From Scilla litardierei (Eukaryota > Streptophyta > Magnoliopsida > Asparagales > Asparagaceae): a stretch of 64,000 bases of DNA. Below the pieces are notes generated by a model. It worked only from the letters and a program-made list of their open reading frames with translations. It ran no database searches and had not been told where the DNA came from. Positions 8,656 to 20,628 of this stretch are shown here, one piece after another. Location of the stretch: NCBI GenBank assembly GCA_030789695.1, contig CM061141.1, positions 197,047,689-197,111,688 of the forward strand, given 5' to 3'. Every line of letters begins with the position of its first letter. Position 1 is the stretch's first letter. The translations under genes and the position numbers were made by a program.

Positions 8656-11621
8656 TGTCACGCCCCGCTTCCCAAAATGGACGGAAGCGAAACGTGACGA
8701 GGCCCGCTTAGGCCAGAGCTTTAGAAGCTCGGACCCAATAAGCGTCTGTAGGGGTACCATTTTAAAAGATTTTCAGGTTCTTGCATTTTTATAGTTCGAA
8801 ACAACAAAAGTACAGAAAAGAAATTGCATTCATTAAATTAGAGATATGATATCCAACAAGTACAAAGTCTAAAAAGAAGCCTAAGCGTGGAAACAAACTA
8901 TCTAAAAGAAAACTGAAAGTAGTAACCTCTGAAAGTGGCGACTAAAAAGACCTCAAGGTCTGGTCCTCGTCAGGCACGTGCTCTGGGTCGACGTCCTCGG
9001 CTCCTCGTGCTCCAGCGAGTCTGCCTCGCCCACGATCTCTGGCTGAACACCTGACGTACAGCACCCAAGAAAAAGGAACTGTACGTCAGGTAAAGTCTAC
9101 AAGAAGGGTTAGACTTTACTGCAAGTGCACCGAACTTTAAACAACGGTTTACTGGTTGATTAGCATGTTGAGGTTATAACAGAGTAACACGACAGGAAGT
9201 AACGCAGCAGGAAAGTAAAACGGGACAAGTAGTAGTCGTAGCGTGTGCTACCAACTACGGGACTAACCTACAGGTGTCAAGACAAGACGGGACGTGATGG
9301 AAACAAGGCAGGACAAGACAAGTGAGACACGAAAGGGTTCACGCCTTACGGTTCGAGGGGGATCAGACCCTCTTACCGTGCACACGCTCAACCCAACCCC
9401 AAACCCCAAGACAAGACAAGACATGACACCAGTACAAGGGATCACTCGCTCTAGCTTGGCGAGTGCCCTATTGCCCGCAGGCTGAGAATCAGTACAAGGG
9501 ATCACTCTCTCTAGCTTGGAGAGTGCCCTATTGCCCTCGGGCTGTGTATCAGTACAAGGGTTCACTCTCTCTAACTTGGAGAGTGCCCTATTGCCCGCAG
9601 GCTGTGAATCAGTACAAGGGATCACTCGGCGAGTGCCCTATTGCCCAGCGGGCTGTGCAAGACGGGACGTGACGTGACACGACGGGAAGGGTTATTCTAT
9701 GGTGTCCACACACACGCACACACATGATAGCCCTACAGCATCAAAAGTTGTTGTTGTCAGGCTCAGACTTCGTCGTCAGGTCTGAGCCGTCAGGAGTCGT
9801 CCCGGACGCTATCATTTCACGTCAGGTTCTATTTGTTCACAGTTAACCGTTCTAACCAACTAAGGCCTAAGCACGGCCAAAAGTGCAAGTGGATACACTT
9901 GCCTGCGATGGCGAGTGTGTCGTCCTCCCGAAGCGTCTCGTCCAGTCGTCGCGTCCATGGTAGTCCGTCTGAAATATCGCCACGGCGACGATGTCAGGTC
10001 TCAAATTTATCAAATCCTATTAGGTTTCATTTCTAGGTTTTCGGGACTATCCTATTCGTCAGAAGTCGCTTTTTGATGTATCAACCTAATCGACGATCTA
10101 TCCTATGTGCACAGTCAAATTAGTCCGTTCGTCGATTTTCTATGTTCAAACAACATTTTACAGGAGCTGGAAAGTAAATTTAGTTCAAGTTGACGGTTTT
10201 TAGTTTAGGGTTCAGTCAGCTATTGTGGGGGTTTCTACGAGTTTCGGGGAACCAACCTGAACCGGAGTTTGCTGTAGATTGGATGTCGGGTCTGATCGGA
10301 AAACTCCTCAGCTTCAGATCTGGTCCTCGCACGTCTCTCCAAAAGTCGAACTTGCGACGCAGGCCTACGACGTGTCGTAACGTCGTAGACGGAAAATCCG
10401 CGAAGTGGCACGTCCAAGTGGGGCCCACAGCAGTGCTAGGGGTCCAAGGGAGGCCCACAACACCTCAGGAGCACTTGGGGGGCCCACCACAGGAGTTGGT
10501 GTGGGAGAAACCCACTTGCGACGAAGTTCGGTCGGTCGGGCTTGGTCGGTGCGGTGGTTCCTCTCGGTCAGACCGAGAGGGGCTCTCGGTCGTGCAAGTT
10601 GCAGCGCAGCGGGGGCGGGAGCTTGGGCGGTGCGAGGGATTCCCTCGGTCAGACCGAGGGATCCCGTCGGTCGCAGCGGGGCGACCAAGCTACAACGTTG
10701 CAGCTTGCAACGAAGCGGAGCAGCGCGGGCTGTTCTCTCGGTCGGTGCGGGGAGCGGCCTCGGTCAGGCGCTTGGCGATGCGGAGAGGAGCGGAGCGGTG
10801 GCAACGAAGCTGGGTGCGGAGCGGGCGCTCGGTCTGACCGAGCGGTGCTCTCGGTCGGAGCGGGCGACAACGGGGGCGCTTGCAGCGGAGCGTTGCAAGC
10901 GGCGCTGCGGAGCGGAGCGCCGGTCGTGCACTAGGATTTGCGGGGGTTGGCTCCGGTCGTGCACTGGGCGATCGTCGCAACGTTGTGACGAACGTCGGGA
11001 AGATGTTTTTGACGGCTAGGGTTTGTGTAATGCAAAAAGAATTTATCCTAGGGCTAATATAAATAGGTTAGAGCTAGGGTTAGAGTTAGGGTTTAATAAA
11101 AACGTAATTAAATAATTAAAATAATTAATTAAAAATAGATTTACTCTTCTCTCCCTCACACGAGATGGGTGCAGCCAAAAATTCTGAAACTTTGACTAAA
11201 AATTCTTTAAAGCGTTATTATAATATAGGAATTTTGTTGTAATTAAAACTCTTATAAAAATAGTTTTTAAAATTATTTAAAACTTTCAAAAAAATGGAAA
11301 ATAGGTCAAATTAAGTCTCGGGACGACTAAAGGAAGAGGGTGGAGAAGACAGATTTAAATTTCGATGTCGAGAGACGAAACTAAAATTCGAAACGTCTCG
11401 CATCAAAACAGAAAGTCGCGACGTCACGTCAAATAAGTTAGTATCGCGGAAGAACGACTCGAGATATGTCGTTCCTAAGTTATTCCACAATCTAATACTT
11501 TCAGAGATGATCACGACGACATACCACACAAAACGTTCAAATACAAATAAAGTCTAAAATAAACACGTGCACGATCGAAAGCACGTGCACGAAGAAGGTA
11601 CGATAGAAACAGGCCGTTACA
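8656..11621 (-). repeat. Left (3') LTR of element C, 2966 bp
   Basis: TGTCACGCC to CGTTACA. It holds a 60-bp tandem repeat (9431-9657), palindromes of the form CTCGGTC-N-GACCGAG with matching flanks (10561-10579, 10641-10661, 10827-10843), and telomere-like GGGTTAGAGTTAGGG near 11080. It has about 170 bp (about 10142-10313) absent from the other LTR. The GC-rich stretch 10380-10980 gives long open frames on both strands that I regard as chance. Confidence 0.88.
9431..9657. repeat. 60-bp tandem repeat, four units, in the left LTR of C
   Basis: Units start at 9431, 9491, 9551 and 9611, each beginning AGTACAAGGG and containing GAGTGCCCTATTGCCC; the last unit is shortened. The right LTR has the same four units from 15677 to about 15903, so the array predates the insertion. 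Units contain inner complementary arms such as CTCTC..GAGAG around AGCTTGG. Confidence 0.9.
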
Positions 11622-14600
11622 TTCTACCCACCTTAGAAATGATTCCGCCCTCGGAATCACTCACACTAGTAATAATATCACCCATATAACCTTATACCCG
11701 CAGCTATCATATCTACCCATAAAGATTTCTAATCCTGTAACTTCGAACAACATTCCTCAATAATCCCTCATAATCCTTTTTTTCACTGGGCAAAGCCACG
11801 ACTAAACTCACCTCCTATTAATATAGATCCACCACTACCGTTCCAATTTCCAAGTCCAAGTTCTCAAAAAAAAATAATCATCTTCTGATATCGTACCACT
11901 CCACTAAACATCATCATCGCTCATTAATATTTTCTTTTGAATTTCTAAAAAAATTTTTTTCCAACATTAATAAATCTCCAAAAATGAGATTCTAGCCATC
12001 CACCAATCCAAGACAAAAACATTTGTCCATCCTATAATACATTCACCAATCAGCAATCGTCGTGTCTTCACTACATTCTCGTCATATCTCCCCATAAATT
12101 CATCCACCAAATAATTTGATCTGCCAGAATTACCCCTCATCCTGCTCACTATAACTAATCCCAACCAATATTAAGTCCGGCTACCTAAACATCCATTAAT
12201 CTCATCACGTCGTGTTATTCTCAAAGTCTTCTCACATCAACTCATCAATCAAGTCTCGATGCTAATAAAAACTCTACTCAAACTCATGATCACCCTAACT
12301 CATACTATTCTCCGTAGTTACTCCTATCTACTACCCGTCTAAGCCTCAAGTCTAATAAGTTATCATCTCCTCGCATATAATTTCATTCAAACAGAATTCT
12401 CCATTGAGTCCACCACACTTCGGTTTTTTAAATAAGTCTGAGACAGTTCATTATTTTCATCCAAAAAATATTCTAATCCATCATCCTTGTGTTCCCAAAA
12501 TCAATTAATCATTGCCATAATAAAACTCATCTCACTCCAAGCCTACCTGCAAACAAAAATCCTATAACGATAATAGCTAGCCCCAATTAATATAACAACC
12601 ATAAACACGAAAATTTTGTTTAAGGGAGAAAGAAGAGAAGAGAAAGAGAGATTTAAGGCCAAGGAAATATTTTAAAACATTTGGGGAAAAACGTGTGGTG
12701 TTGCGGTAATGGATGAGGGAGGTTAAGTGATTTGTGATCTTGTGAGCTAGTTTTAAAACTTTAAAGATTTGGTTTTAAAAAAACAAAGTTTTGATATGAT
12801 CCACATACAACCAAGATAAACCATTCATTAAAATTAAAACTCAGTCTAAGGATCTGCCTGCGATGACACCATTCATATAAGTATGATTACCGTCATTCAG
12901 ACAACTTCCAGCATACCATGGTTAAGACTGAGTACACATTCAAGACACAGGAGACAAACATCAGGATCCTAAAGATGACACACTCATACAGGTCTACACA
13001 CTCTACCTATACTCAGGCACTGCAACGACATCACCTACCAAAGGGCCTACTCTTAAACTGAAGATAGCATGGATAACTACAAGGTCTAAAGTCTAAATAA
13101 AAGAAGGAAAGAAAACTAAATCAAAAGCGGAACGAAATAAGATCGGAAGGAACGAGTTCAAATAAGGCAAGATAAGGAGGTAGTTGGTTGGGTGGAAAAC
13201 GATTGTTTTGCAAATGGAAATAAGTTTTCACAAAGATTTTGAAATGTGGTCACGAGGAATATAGAACAGATATGATAATAATAATAAAAATAATTGAAGT
13301 TCCACCTAGTCCAGAAAATATTTTAAAAGTATGAACTGTAAGTGATTTAGGAATAGATATGGTAGCCCAGAAAAATATAAATTGAATTATCAAAATGTTA
13401 ACACGGTTTTAAAAATGAAAATATGAAAGATACCGATTTGAAATAATTTCCAGATAGTAACTTGAAAATTGACGACCAAGGAGATTTCAAAATCTAAGAA
13501 GGAACTTTTAATCGAAAAGCAATAAATTTTAAATATATATAATAAAGGGTTTTCAAGGAAGTCAAACCGAGCGAAGAATTTAATAATGGGTTTCGAAAAC
13601 AAGAAATAAAGGAAATAAAAGTGGGATGAGGTAGCGATTGTTTTGTAAATGAAAATGAATTTAAACAAAGGTTCTTGAAGTATGAGCACGATGAACATAG
13701 AGATGTTTATATGTAAGAAATTTAAAATCCCCCTTTGTTTTAGAAAAATATTCTAAAGTACGTACGTAAATGGTTAAAAGTAAATTTCTTAGGTTAGAAA
13801 AATGATATATTGAATTCCCGAAATGGTAACAAAGTTTTAAAACTAAATACGATGGATACTGATTCGAAAATAAGTACGAGGTCGTAACATAAAACTTTTA
13901 CGACCGAAAGGTTTCAAAATTTGCGAAAGAATTTTAACTTAACCGAAAATAAGAAATTTTAAATAATTAATAAAAGTTTTCAAAGAAGTCAAATTGGGCG
14001 GAGAATTTAATAATGAATTTTGAAAATACTTTTAAAGGAAGCAGGTTTTGGGAAAGGGGAAATTTTGAAAATAAATACAAGATAGTAGAAATATATTGTG
14101 TAGTTTATAAAAGTATTATATATATTTTGGAAACAAGGCAAATAATGCGAGATATTGACTTAAAACATTTACGTCCAAGAAAGCTCCAAGTCAATTAAAA
14201 GTCTTAACTCGATCCAAAACAGCAAATTTTAAATATATAATATAGGGGTTTTCAAAGAAATCAATCTGGAGCGAAAACTTAATAAGGAAAGTCGAAAATA
14301 CTTTTAGAGAAGGTAGAATTGGTCAGGGAAGGGATTTGAAGGATCAATGATGATCATTAGGAAACGATCACGAGAATCGAGAGAAAGGAAAAATGATCGC
14401 ATGAAGATTACGCGTAAGATATAAATCGTGAAGAGCTACAATGGGACTCTATGGTCGATAGCACAAAAATTTACAAGGATCAGAGGGATGCTAGAGGACA
14501 AGGGTTCTAATCATCGGGTCGTCTAAAGATTTAGGATAACTCAGCTCTAAAACTTCCTAATGAGCTAGAATATAATCAGGATCTAATGAGAAGGTTCCTA

Positions 14601-14901
14601 AGAGAATCGAGGTTACGTTCTGCTGGGCTCGAAGTCGATGGAGCTGGGCGAGCGACTAACTAAAAGAAGGTCTCTAGATATCTAATATGATCAGGGTCAA
14701 ATGGGGATGCTAAAATAGTCTAGGACGAGGACGACTAAATCTTAACCAAGGCATCAAGCTATCAAACTGGGACGTCTACTTAAGTCTTCCTACTATCTAA
14801 GACTGGGAAACTAATTCAGACTCGTACGTGGATATTAAATGAATGCGGTACTTTTATTGTTCCGAACTTTTGCAAGACCTGCATGGGCCACCACTGAAAC
14901 C
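11622..14901. other. Internal region of element C, AT-rich, no recognisable genes
   Basis: No gag, protease, RT or integrase motif was found on either strand. Between about 13185 and 14330 a degenerate repeat of about 430 bp occurs roughly three times: compare CGATTGTTTTGCAAAT at 13199 with CGATTGTTTTGTAAAT at 13636, and AATTTAATAATG at 13577 and 14004; the third copy is shortened. At the right end the minus strand after the LTR reads GGTTTCAGTGGTGGCCCATG, a leader also seen in element H. Confidence 0.7.
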
Positions 14902-17728
14902 TGTCACGCCTCGCTTCCCAAAATGGACGGAAGCGAAACGTGACGAGGCCCGCTTAGGCCAGAGCTTTAGAAGCTCGGACCCAATAAGCGTCTGTAGGGG
15001 TACCATTTTAAAAGATTTTCAGGTTCTTGCATTTTTATAGTTCGAAACAACAAAAGTACAGAAAAGAAATTGCATTCATTAAATTAGAGATATGATATCC
15101 AACAAGTACAAAGTCTAAAAAGAAGCCTAAGCGTGGCAACAAACTATCTAAAAGAAAACTGAAAGTAGTAACCTCTGAAAGTGGCGACTAAAAAGACCTC
15201 AAGGTCTGGTCCTCGTCAGGCACGTGCTCTGGGTCGACGTCCTCGGCTCCTCGTGCTCCAGCGAGTCTGCCTCGCCCACGATCTCTGGCTGAACACCTGA
15301 CGTACAGCACCCAAGAAAAAGGAACTGTACGTCAGGTAAAGTCTACAAGAAGGGTTAGACTTTACTGCAAGTGCACCGAACTTTAAACAACGGTTTACTG
15401 GTTGATTAGCATGCTGAGGTTATAACAGAGTAACACGACAGGAAGTAACGCAGCAGGAAAGTAAAACGGGACAAGTAGTAGTCGTAGCGTGTGCTACCAA
15501 CTACGGGACTAACCTACAGGTGTCAAGACAAGACGGGACGTGACGGAAACAAGGCAGGACAAGACAAGTGAGACACGAAAGGGTTCACGCCTTACGGTTC
15601 GAGGGGGATCAGACCCTCTTGCCGTGCGCACGCTCAACCCAACCCCAAACCCCAAGACAAGACATGACATGACACCAGTACAAGGGATCACTCGCTCTAG
15701 CTTGGCGAGTGCCCTATTGCCCGCAGGCTGAGAATCAGTACAAGGGATCACTCTCTCTAGCTTGGAGAGTGCCCTATTGCCCTCGGGCTGTGTATCAGTA
15801 CAAGGGTTCACTCTCTCTAACTTGGAGAGTGCCCTATTGCCCGCAGGCTGTGAATCAGTACAAGGGATCACTCGGCGAGTGCCCTATTGCCCAGCGGGCT
15901 GTGCAAGACGGGACGTGACGTGACACGACGGGAAGGGTTATTCTAGGGTGTCCACACACACGCACACACATAATAGCCCTACAGCATCAAAAGTTGTTGT
16001 TGTCAGGCTCAGACTTCGTCGTCAAGTCTGAGCCGTCAGGAGTCGTCCCGGACGCTATCATTTCACGTCCGGTTCTATTTGTTCACAGTTAACAGTTCTA
16101 ACCAACTAAGGCCTAAGCACGGCCAAAAGTGCAAGTGGATACACTTGCCTGCGATGGCGAGTGTGTCGTCCTCCCGAAGCGTCTCGTCCAGTCGTCGCGT
16201 CCGCGGTAGTCCGTCTGAAATATCGCCACGGCGACGATGTCAGGTCTCAAATTTATCAAATCCTATTAGGTTTCATTTCTAGGTTTTCGGGACTATCCTA
16301 TTCGTCAGAAGTCGCTTTTTGATGTATCAACCTAATCGACGATCTATCCTATGTGCACAGTCAAATTAGTCCGTTCGTCGATTTTCTATGATCAGATCTG
16401 GTCCTCGCACGTCTCTCCAAAAGTAGAACTTGCGACGAAGGCCTACGACGTGTCGCAACGTCGTAGACGGCAAATCCGCGAAGTGGCACGTCCAAGTGGG
16501 GCCCACAGCAGTGCTAGGGGTCCAAGGGGGGCCCACAACACCTCAGGAGCACTTGGGGGGCCCACCACAGGAGTTGGTGTGGGAGAAACCCACTTGCGAC
16601 GAAGTTCGGTCGGTCGGGCTTGGTCGGTGCGGTGGTTCCTCTCGGTCAGACCGAGAGGGGCTCTCGGTCGTGCAAGTTGCAGTGCAGCGGGGGCGGGAGC
16701 TTGGGCGGTGCGAGGGATTCCCTCGGTTAGACCGAGGGATCCCGTCGGTCGCAGCGGGGCGGCCAAGCTGCAACGTTGCAGCTTGCAACGAAGCGGAGCA
16801 GCGCGGGCTGTTCTCTCGGTCGGTGCGGGGAGCGGCCTCGGTCAGGCGCTTGGCAATGCGGAGCGGAGCGGAGCGGTGGCAACGAAGCGGGGTGCGGAGC
16901 GGGCGCTCGGTCTGACCGAGCGATGCTCTCGGTCGGAGCGGGCGACAGTGGGGGCGCTTGCAGCGGAGCGTTGCAAGCGGCGCTGCGGAGCGGAGCGCCG
17001 GTCGTGCACTAGGATTTGCGGGGGTTGGCTCCGGTCGTGCACTGGGCGATCGTCGCAACGTTGCGACGAACGTCGGGACGATGTTTTTGACGGCTAGGGT
17101 TTGTGTAATGCGAAAATAATTTATCCTAGGGCTAATATAAATAGGTTAGAGCTAGGGTTAGGGTTAGGGTTTAATAAAAACGTAATTAAATAATTAAAAT
17201 AATTAATTAAAAATAGATTTACTCTTCTCTCCCTCACATGAGATGGGTGCGGCCAAAAATTCTGAAACTTTGCCTAAAAATTCTTTAAAGCGTTATTATA
17301 ATATAGGAATTTTGTTGTAATTAAAACTCTTATAAAAATAGGTTTTAAAATTATTTAAAACTTTCAAAAAAAATGGAAAATAGGTCAAATTAAGTCCAAA
17401 AATTGTAAAATAATTTTAGGGTGTTCGGGACGACTAAAGGAAGAGGGTGGAGAAGACGGATTTAAATTTCGATGTCGAGAGACGAAACTAAAATTCGAAA
17501 CGTCTCGCATCAAAACAGAAAGTCGCGACGTCACGTCAAATAAGTTAGTATCGCAGAAGAACGACTCGAGATATGTCGTTCCCAAGTTATTCCACAATCT
17601 AATACTTTCAGAGACGATCACGACGACATACCACACAAAACGTTCAAATACAAATAAAGTCTAAAATAAACACGTGCACGATCGAAAGCACGTGCACGAA
17701 GAAGGTACGATAGAAACAGGCCGTTACA
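14902..17728 (-). repeat. Right (5') LTR of element C, 2827 bp
   Basis: Direct copy of 8656-11621. It lacks the extra 170 bp of the left copy (junction near 16390) and carries about 30 bp (about 17397-17424) missing on the left. The 60-bp repeat starts at 15677 and the CTCGGTC palindromes recur at about 16640-16920. Otherwise the two copies differ by scattered substitutions. Confidence 0.88.
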
Positions 17729-17733
17729 CCTCC

Positions 17734-19061
17734 CGTACTCACTTATATTGCATTGAGGGCAATGCAAACTTCAGCTTGGGGGAGTCGCACTGTGTGCGTC
17801 ATTTGAGTCCTTCTTTTTCGTTTTTGTGTCGTTTTCATCGTGTTTTTTATTTTATCTTTTTTTTCTCTTCTCATCTTTTTATCTCTTTCTCCTAGAGATG
17901 AACCCTATGATGAATCGCCACAAAATCACATACACCTAGCATGTCATCGATAATCACACTCACTGACCCTAGGGTTTCGGGTCCTCTTGCATTTCACGCA
18001 TCGTGGGTCCACTCAGCTTTTTGTGAGTCGTGCATCGTGCCTAGCTATTTGGTGTGCTTCTACTTTGTGATTTTACTTTATATACCTGTCCAGGAATGAC
18101 CCCTAGATTATCATGCTTCGATTTGAATATGCGGTATTTGCTTCTACTATATGCATGCTATATTTATATCGTATATTTCAATACGCATGCGTCGGGATTC
18201 CACAATTAAGGACTAGGATAACCCATTTAGCCTATGCTCTATTTAGCGAGAATAGTTTCCTTTGCCCAAGTGTTTAGATTTCGACTTCTTTTTAGTTTTA
18301 CTTGGTGCAATTCCCCTCGTCGTGTACCGTTCTCCCACTTGGGAGAGTACACATGTGTATAGCCAAAAACCCAAAAATAAAAAAAAAGAGAAAAGAATAG
18401 AAAAACCCAAAAAGAAAAGAAAAGAAAAATTTTGTATAGCCAAAAGCCAAAAAAAAATACAAATACCCAAAACCCAAAAAAAAATCCAGTGTGAATATTT
18501 TCCTACTTGCCGTGAATAAGGAGAAGGAGAGAATTTGCACCGAGTGTTCTACTCCACATCTTCTCAAACCCCATCGTTTTTGAAAACACTTGGCTTAGGA
18601 ACTTTTTAGATAGTATCTAGGCTATAGTGGCGTGATTTCCGTAACCCTAGTTGTGGAGTCCCCGATGCATGCTACGTTTCACTTCTTATACTCTTCTCAT
18701 GCATGCTCGAACTAATATTCACCGCAATTTCAAATTCGAATCGGTATTTGGGTCATTTCCTGGATTTGCGTATATGAGCTCATAGCACATTGTAGAAAGC
18801 GACACCATTTGCTAGCACACGACCGCACTCACCGCGCTTCACCGCGTGGGCCCACGACACTTATTGGGACTCGTTTTCCTAGGTTTAGTGATGTGATTTG
18901 ACGTTTGCTTGCTTGGTGTGTCGTTTTTGATTTTGTTGGCTCTGCGGATGATCTAGGATATAGAGTTTTCTTTTTCTCTCTTTCTCTCTATTTTTCCCCT
19001 CCGAGCTCCTACTCTCACTCGTCTTCCTCGAGGACGAGGAAGAGTTCAGCTTGGGGGATTT
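17734..19061 (+). other. 3' non-coding region of element A, ending in the polypurine tract
   Basis: T-rich sequence shared, in reverse, with elements B (about 37193-38500) and D (about 45216-46560). An open frame from the env-position tail continues to TAG 17893-17895. A low-complexity stretch of AAACCCAAAAA type lies at 18355-18490. The 11-mer AGCTTGGGGGA occurs at 17773-17783 and again at 19048-19058, next to the LTR, where it must be the true plus-strand primer. A third copy is at 8425-8435. Confidence 0.75.
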
Positions 19062-20628
19062 TGACGTGCGTTTATATTTCATATATTCACGCACGTTCTC
19101 TTTTGTGTTTCTCCGTGTTTTCCGCCGTCTTTCATTCGTTTTCTCGTATTTTCTCGTTTTCTTTCACTTTTCTTTGTTTTTCCATGTTTGCAGGAGATTG
19201 CCCGCGTAGGGGACGTTTAACGACGATATCTCAAGTCCCCGGAGCAACGGGAGGAGTCACGCGTGATCCAGGGGGTCAAACAACGAAGAATACATCTTTC
19301 AGCCCCTCACCCGGTCGGTTGGTCATCTCCAATCGATCGGGTGATGCACGCATGCACCACCCGGTCTCAGCCGGAGCTCAAGTGAAAGTCACCCGACCGG
19401 TTCACAGGCCGGTTCAACGGGGGCCAACTCTCTGTCTTCTCGAGCCAAATTCCAACCGATCGGGTGACTCTCACCCGATCGGTTCATCTGTAGCTGATGT
19501 TGAGGAGCCGAAGACACGGGCACCCAACCGATCCCTTCACCCGATGGCGCCAAGATCCAACCGGTCACTCCAAGAACTCACCCGACCGGTTCATATGACC
19601 GGGTGAAATTTCGACGTTTTCTGTTATTATCTGTAACGGATCACCCGATCGGTTGACTTGTCAACCGATCGGGTGATACGAGAGCCTATAAATAGAACCC
19701 CTAGGGTTCCAGAAACGGGGGAGCTGCTAGTTTTTACCGTTTTCTCCTATTGTGACGGCTGTAATTACTGTTCTATTGTAAGTTTTTGGATCTTTCTCAA
19801 ACTTTAGTATTATCTTATTTGCTCTATTACTTCCGCATTCCAATCGTCTGATTATGATTTCAACGGTTCATTTTCGTTTAGATCGCTTTTTAATGAATAT
19901 TTGTGAGTAGTTCCCAAATCTGGGATTTTGGTGGAAACCCCTTCGGGGGCTCTTCCCGATGCATCCATAGGGTTATGAAATCGATAGGGATTAGGAATCT
20001 AACGGTTACGCGGGGTATTTCATTGTCATCGGCGGGAAAAAGACCGCCTTTGACCGTTGGGCCAAAGGGGAATAAACTTGGCGGTTGACTCCCTAGCCAT
20101 AGCTCACGCCCTTAGCGTAGACGTCGAATCCTAGCACGCGGGAGCGGCAGGACGAGACGTTGGGAGTTATCGTTGCGAGCTTAGTGCTCCGGGAATCGAT
20201 CAGTGTTAATGGACACGGAAGTGCCCACTGATCGAATCCAGGAAGTCCGGTGTATCATCCTGGGCACCGACCGGAATATCGGGCCCATGGGATGCCGGTA
20301 CCACTTTCAGAGGCAACGTCTCACCATTAGACCCTAATTCCGATCGCCGTCCTACCCGTAGGCCGCATCGGCGAGAGGCGCTCGTTGGAGTGGAAACTAA
20401 AGTCCCGGGTTTATTTTCTTATTGTTCATACCTTGCATTACTTTCCGTGACAACCCATCAACCGATTCGGGCTAGCTCGCCCACGGGGTGATTTGGTCCT
20501 CCTTGACACAAGCACATCCTAGCCTCCCTGTGTTCGACCCCCAAGACACACTACAACACCGTGCGCTTGCGGTTACAAATATCTAAACCCCCGTGCCACG
20601 CGGTTCACCGCCAGCGTGGCACACGTCA
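19062..20628 (+). repeat. 3' LTR of element A
   Basis: Starts TGACGTGCG directly after the polypurine tract and ends ACACGTCA. The CCGATCGG-type array runs 19308-19676 and ends in a perfect inverted repeat (arms TCACCCGATCGGTTGAC, 2-base spacer) at 19641-19676. TATAAATA follows at 19687-19694. Downstream lie hairpin I (20197-20234) and hairpin II (20248-20298), then the conserved TTCGAC..CTTGCGGT block near 20530-20575. The family is the same as the B and D LTRs, although the last 60 bases differ. Confidence 0.88.
20197..20298 (+). promoter_or_regulatory. Two conserved hairpins in the transcribed part of the A LTR
   Basis: Hairpin I has arms CGATCAGTG/CACTGATCG around the 20-nt loop TTAATGGACACGGAAGTGCC. 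Hairpin II has the loop ACCGACCGGAATATCGG closed by GGGC/GCCC and CATCC/GGATG with outer CCGG/CCGG. The same loops with different stems occur in B (35477-35581) and D (43979-44080). Confidence 0.65.

Larger units (their letters stand above)
8656..17728 (-). mobile_element. Large gypsy-type derivative C with no genes
   Basis: Two direct repeats of nearly 3 kb (8656-11621 and 14902-17728) enclose 3.28 kb. The whole is flanked by a perfect 5-bp duplication CCTCC (8651-8655 and 17729-17733). The LTRs start TGTCACGCC and end CGTTACA on the plus strand. Minus orientation is chosen because the purine-rich stretch AAGGTGGGTAGAA precedes the left LTR on that strand and the relative H has its gag in that orientation. 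No gag or pol can be recognised, so it is a non-autonomous derivative. It inserted into the 3' region of element A. Confidence 0.88.
3936..20628 (+). mobile_element. Athila-like Ty3/gypsy element A, split by three later insertions
   Basis: This plus-strand element is visible from within integrase to the end of its 3' LTR. Its own sequence is 3936-4348, 5957-8655 and 17734-20628; the rest is the hAT element and element C, while E interrupts integrase at 3935/3936. Order: integrase C-terminal part, spacer with an internal promoter-like module, env-position gene, T-rich 3' region, polypurine tract, LTR. The same 3' half is present in reverse in element D (45216-49600), which supports the assignment. 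The 5' half is outside the window. Confidence 0.85.

Noticed and set aside
10405..11019. Several long overlapping open frames on both strands, repeated at 16351-17097
   Set aside because: They lie in the GC-rich palindromic part of the C LTR. Both strands are open and the predicted proteins are Arg/Ser/Ala-rich low complexity; stops are rare because of base composition.
13390..13698. Phe/Ile-rich 102-codon minus-strand frame in element C
   Set aside because: Composition effect of AT-rich repeated DNA; repeat copies do not keep the frame.
17145..17175. Telomere repeat tract (GGGTTAGGGTTAGGG), also near 11080 and 22090
   Set aside because: Only two or three units, inside an LTR or a captured coding fragment; not telomeric DNA.
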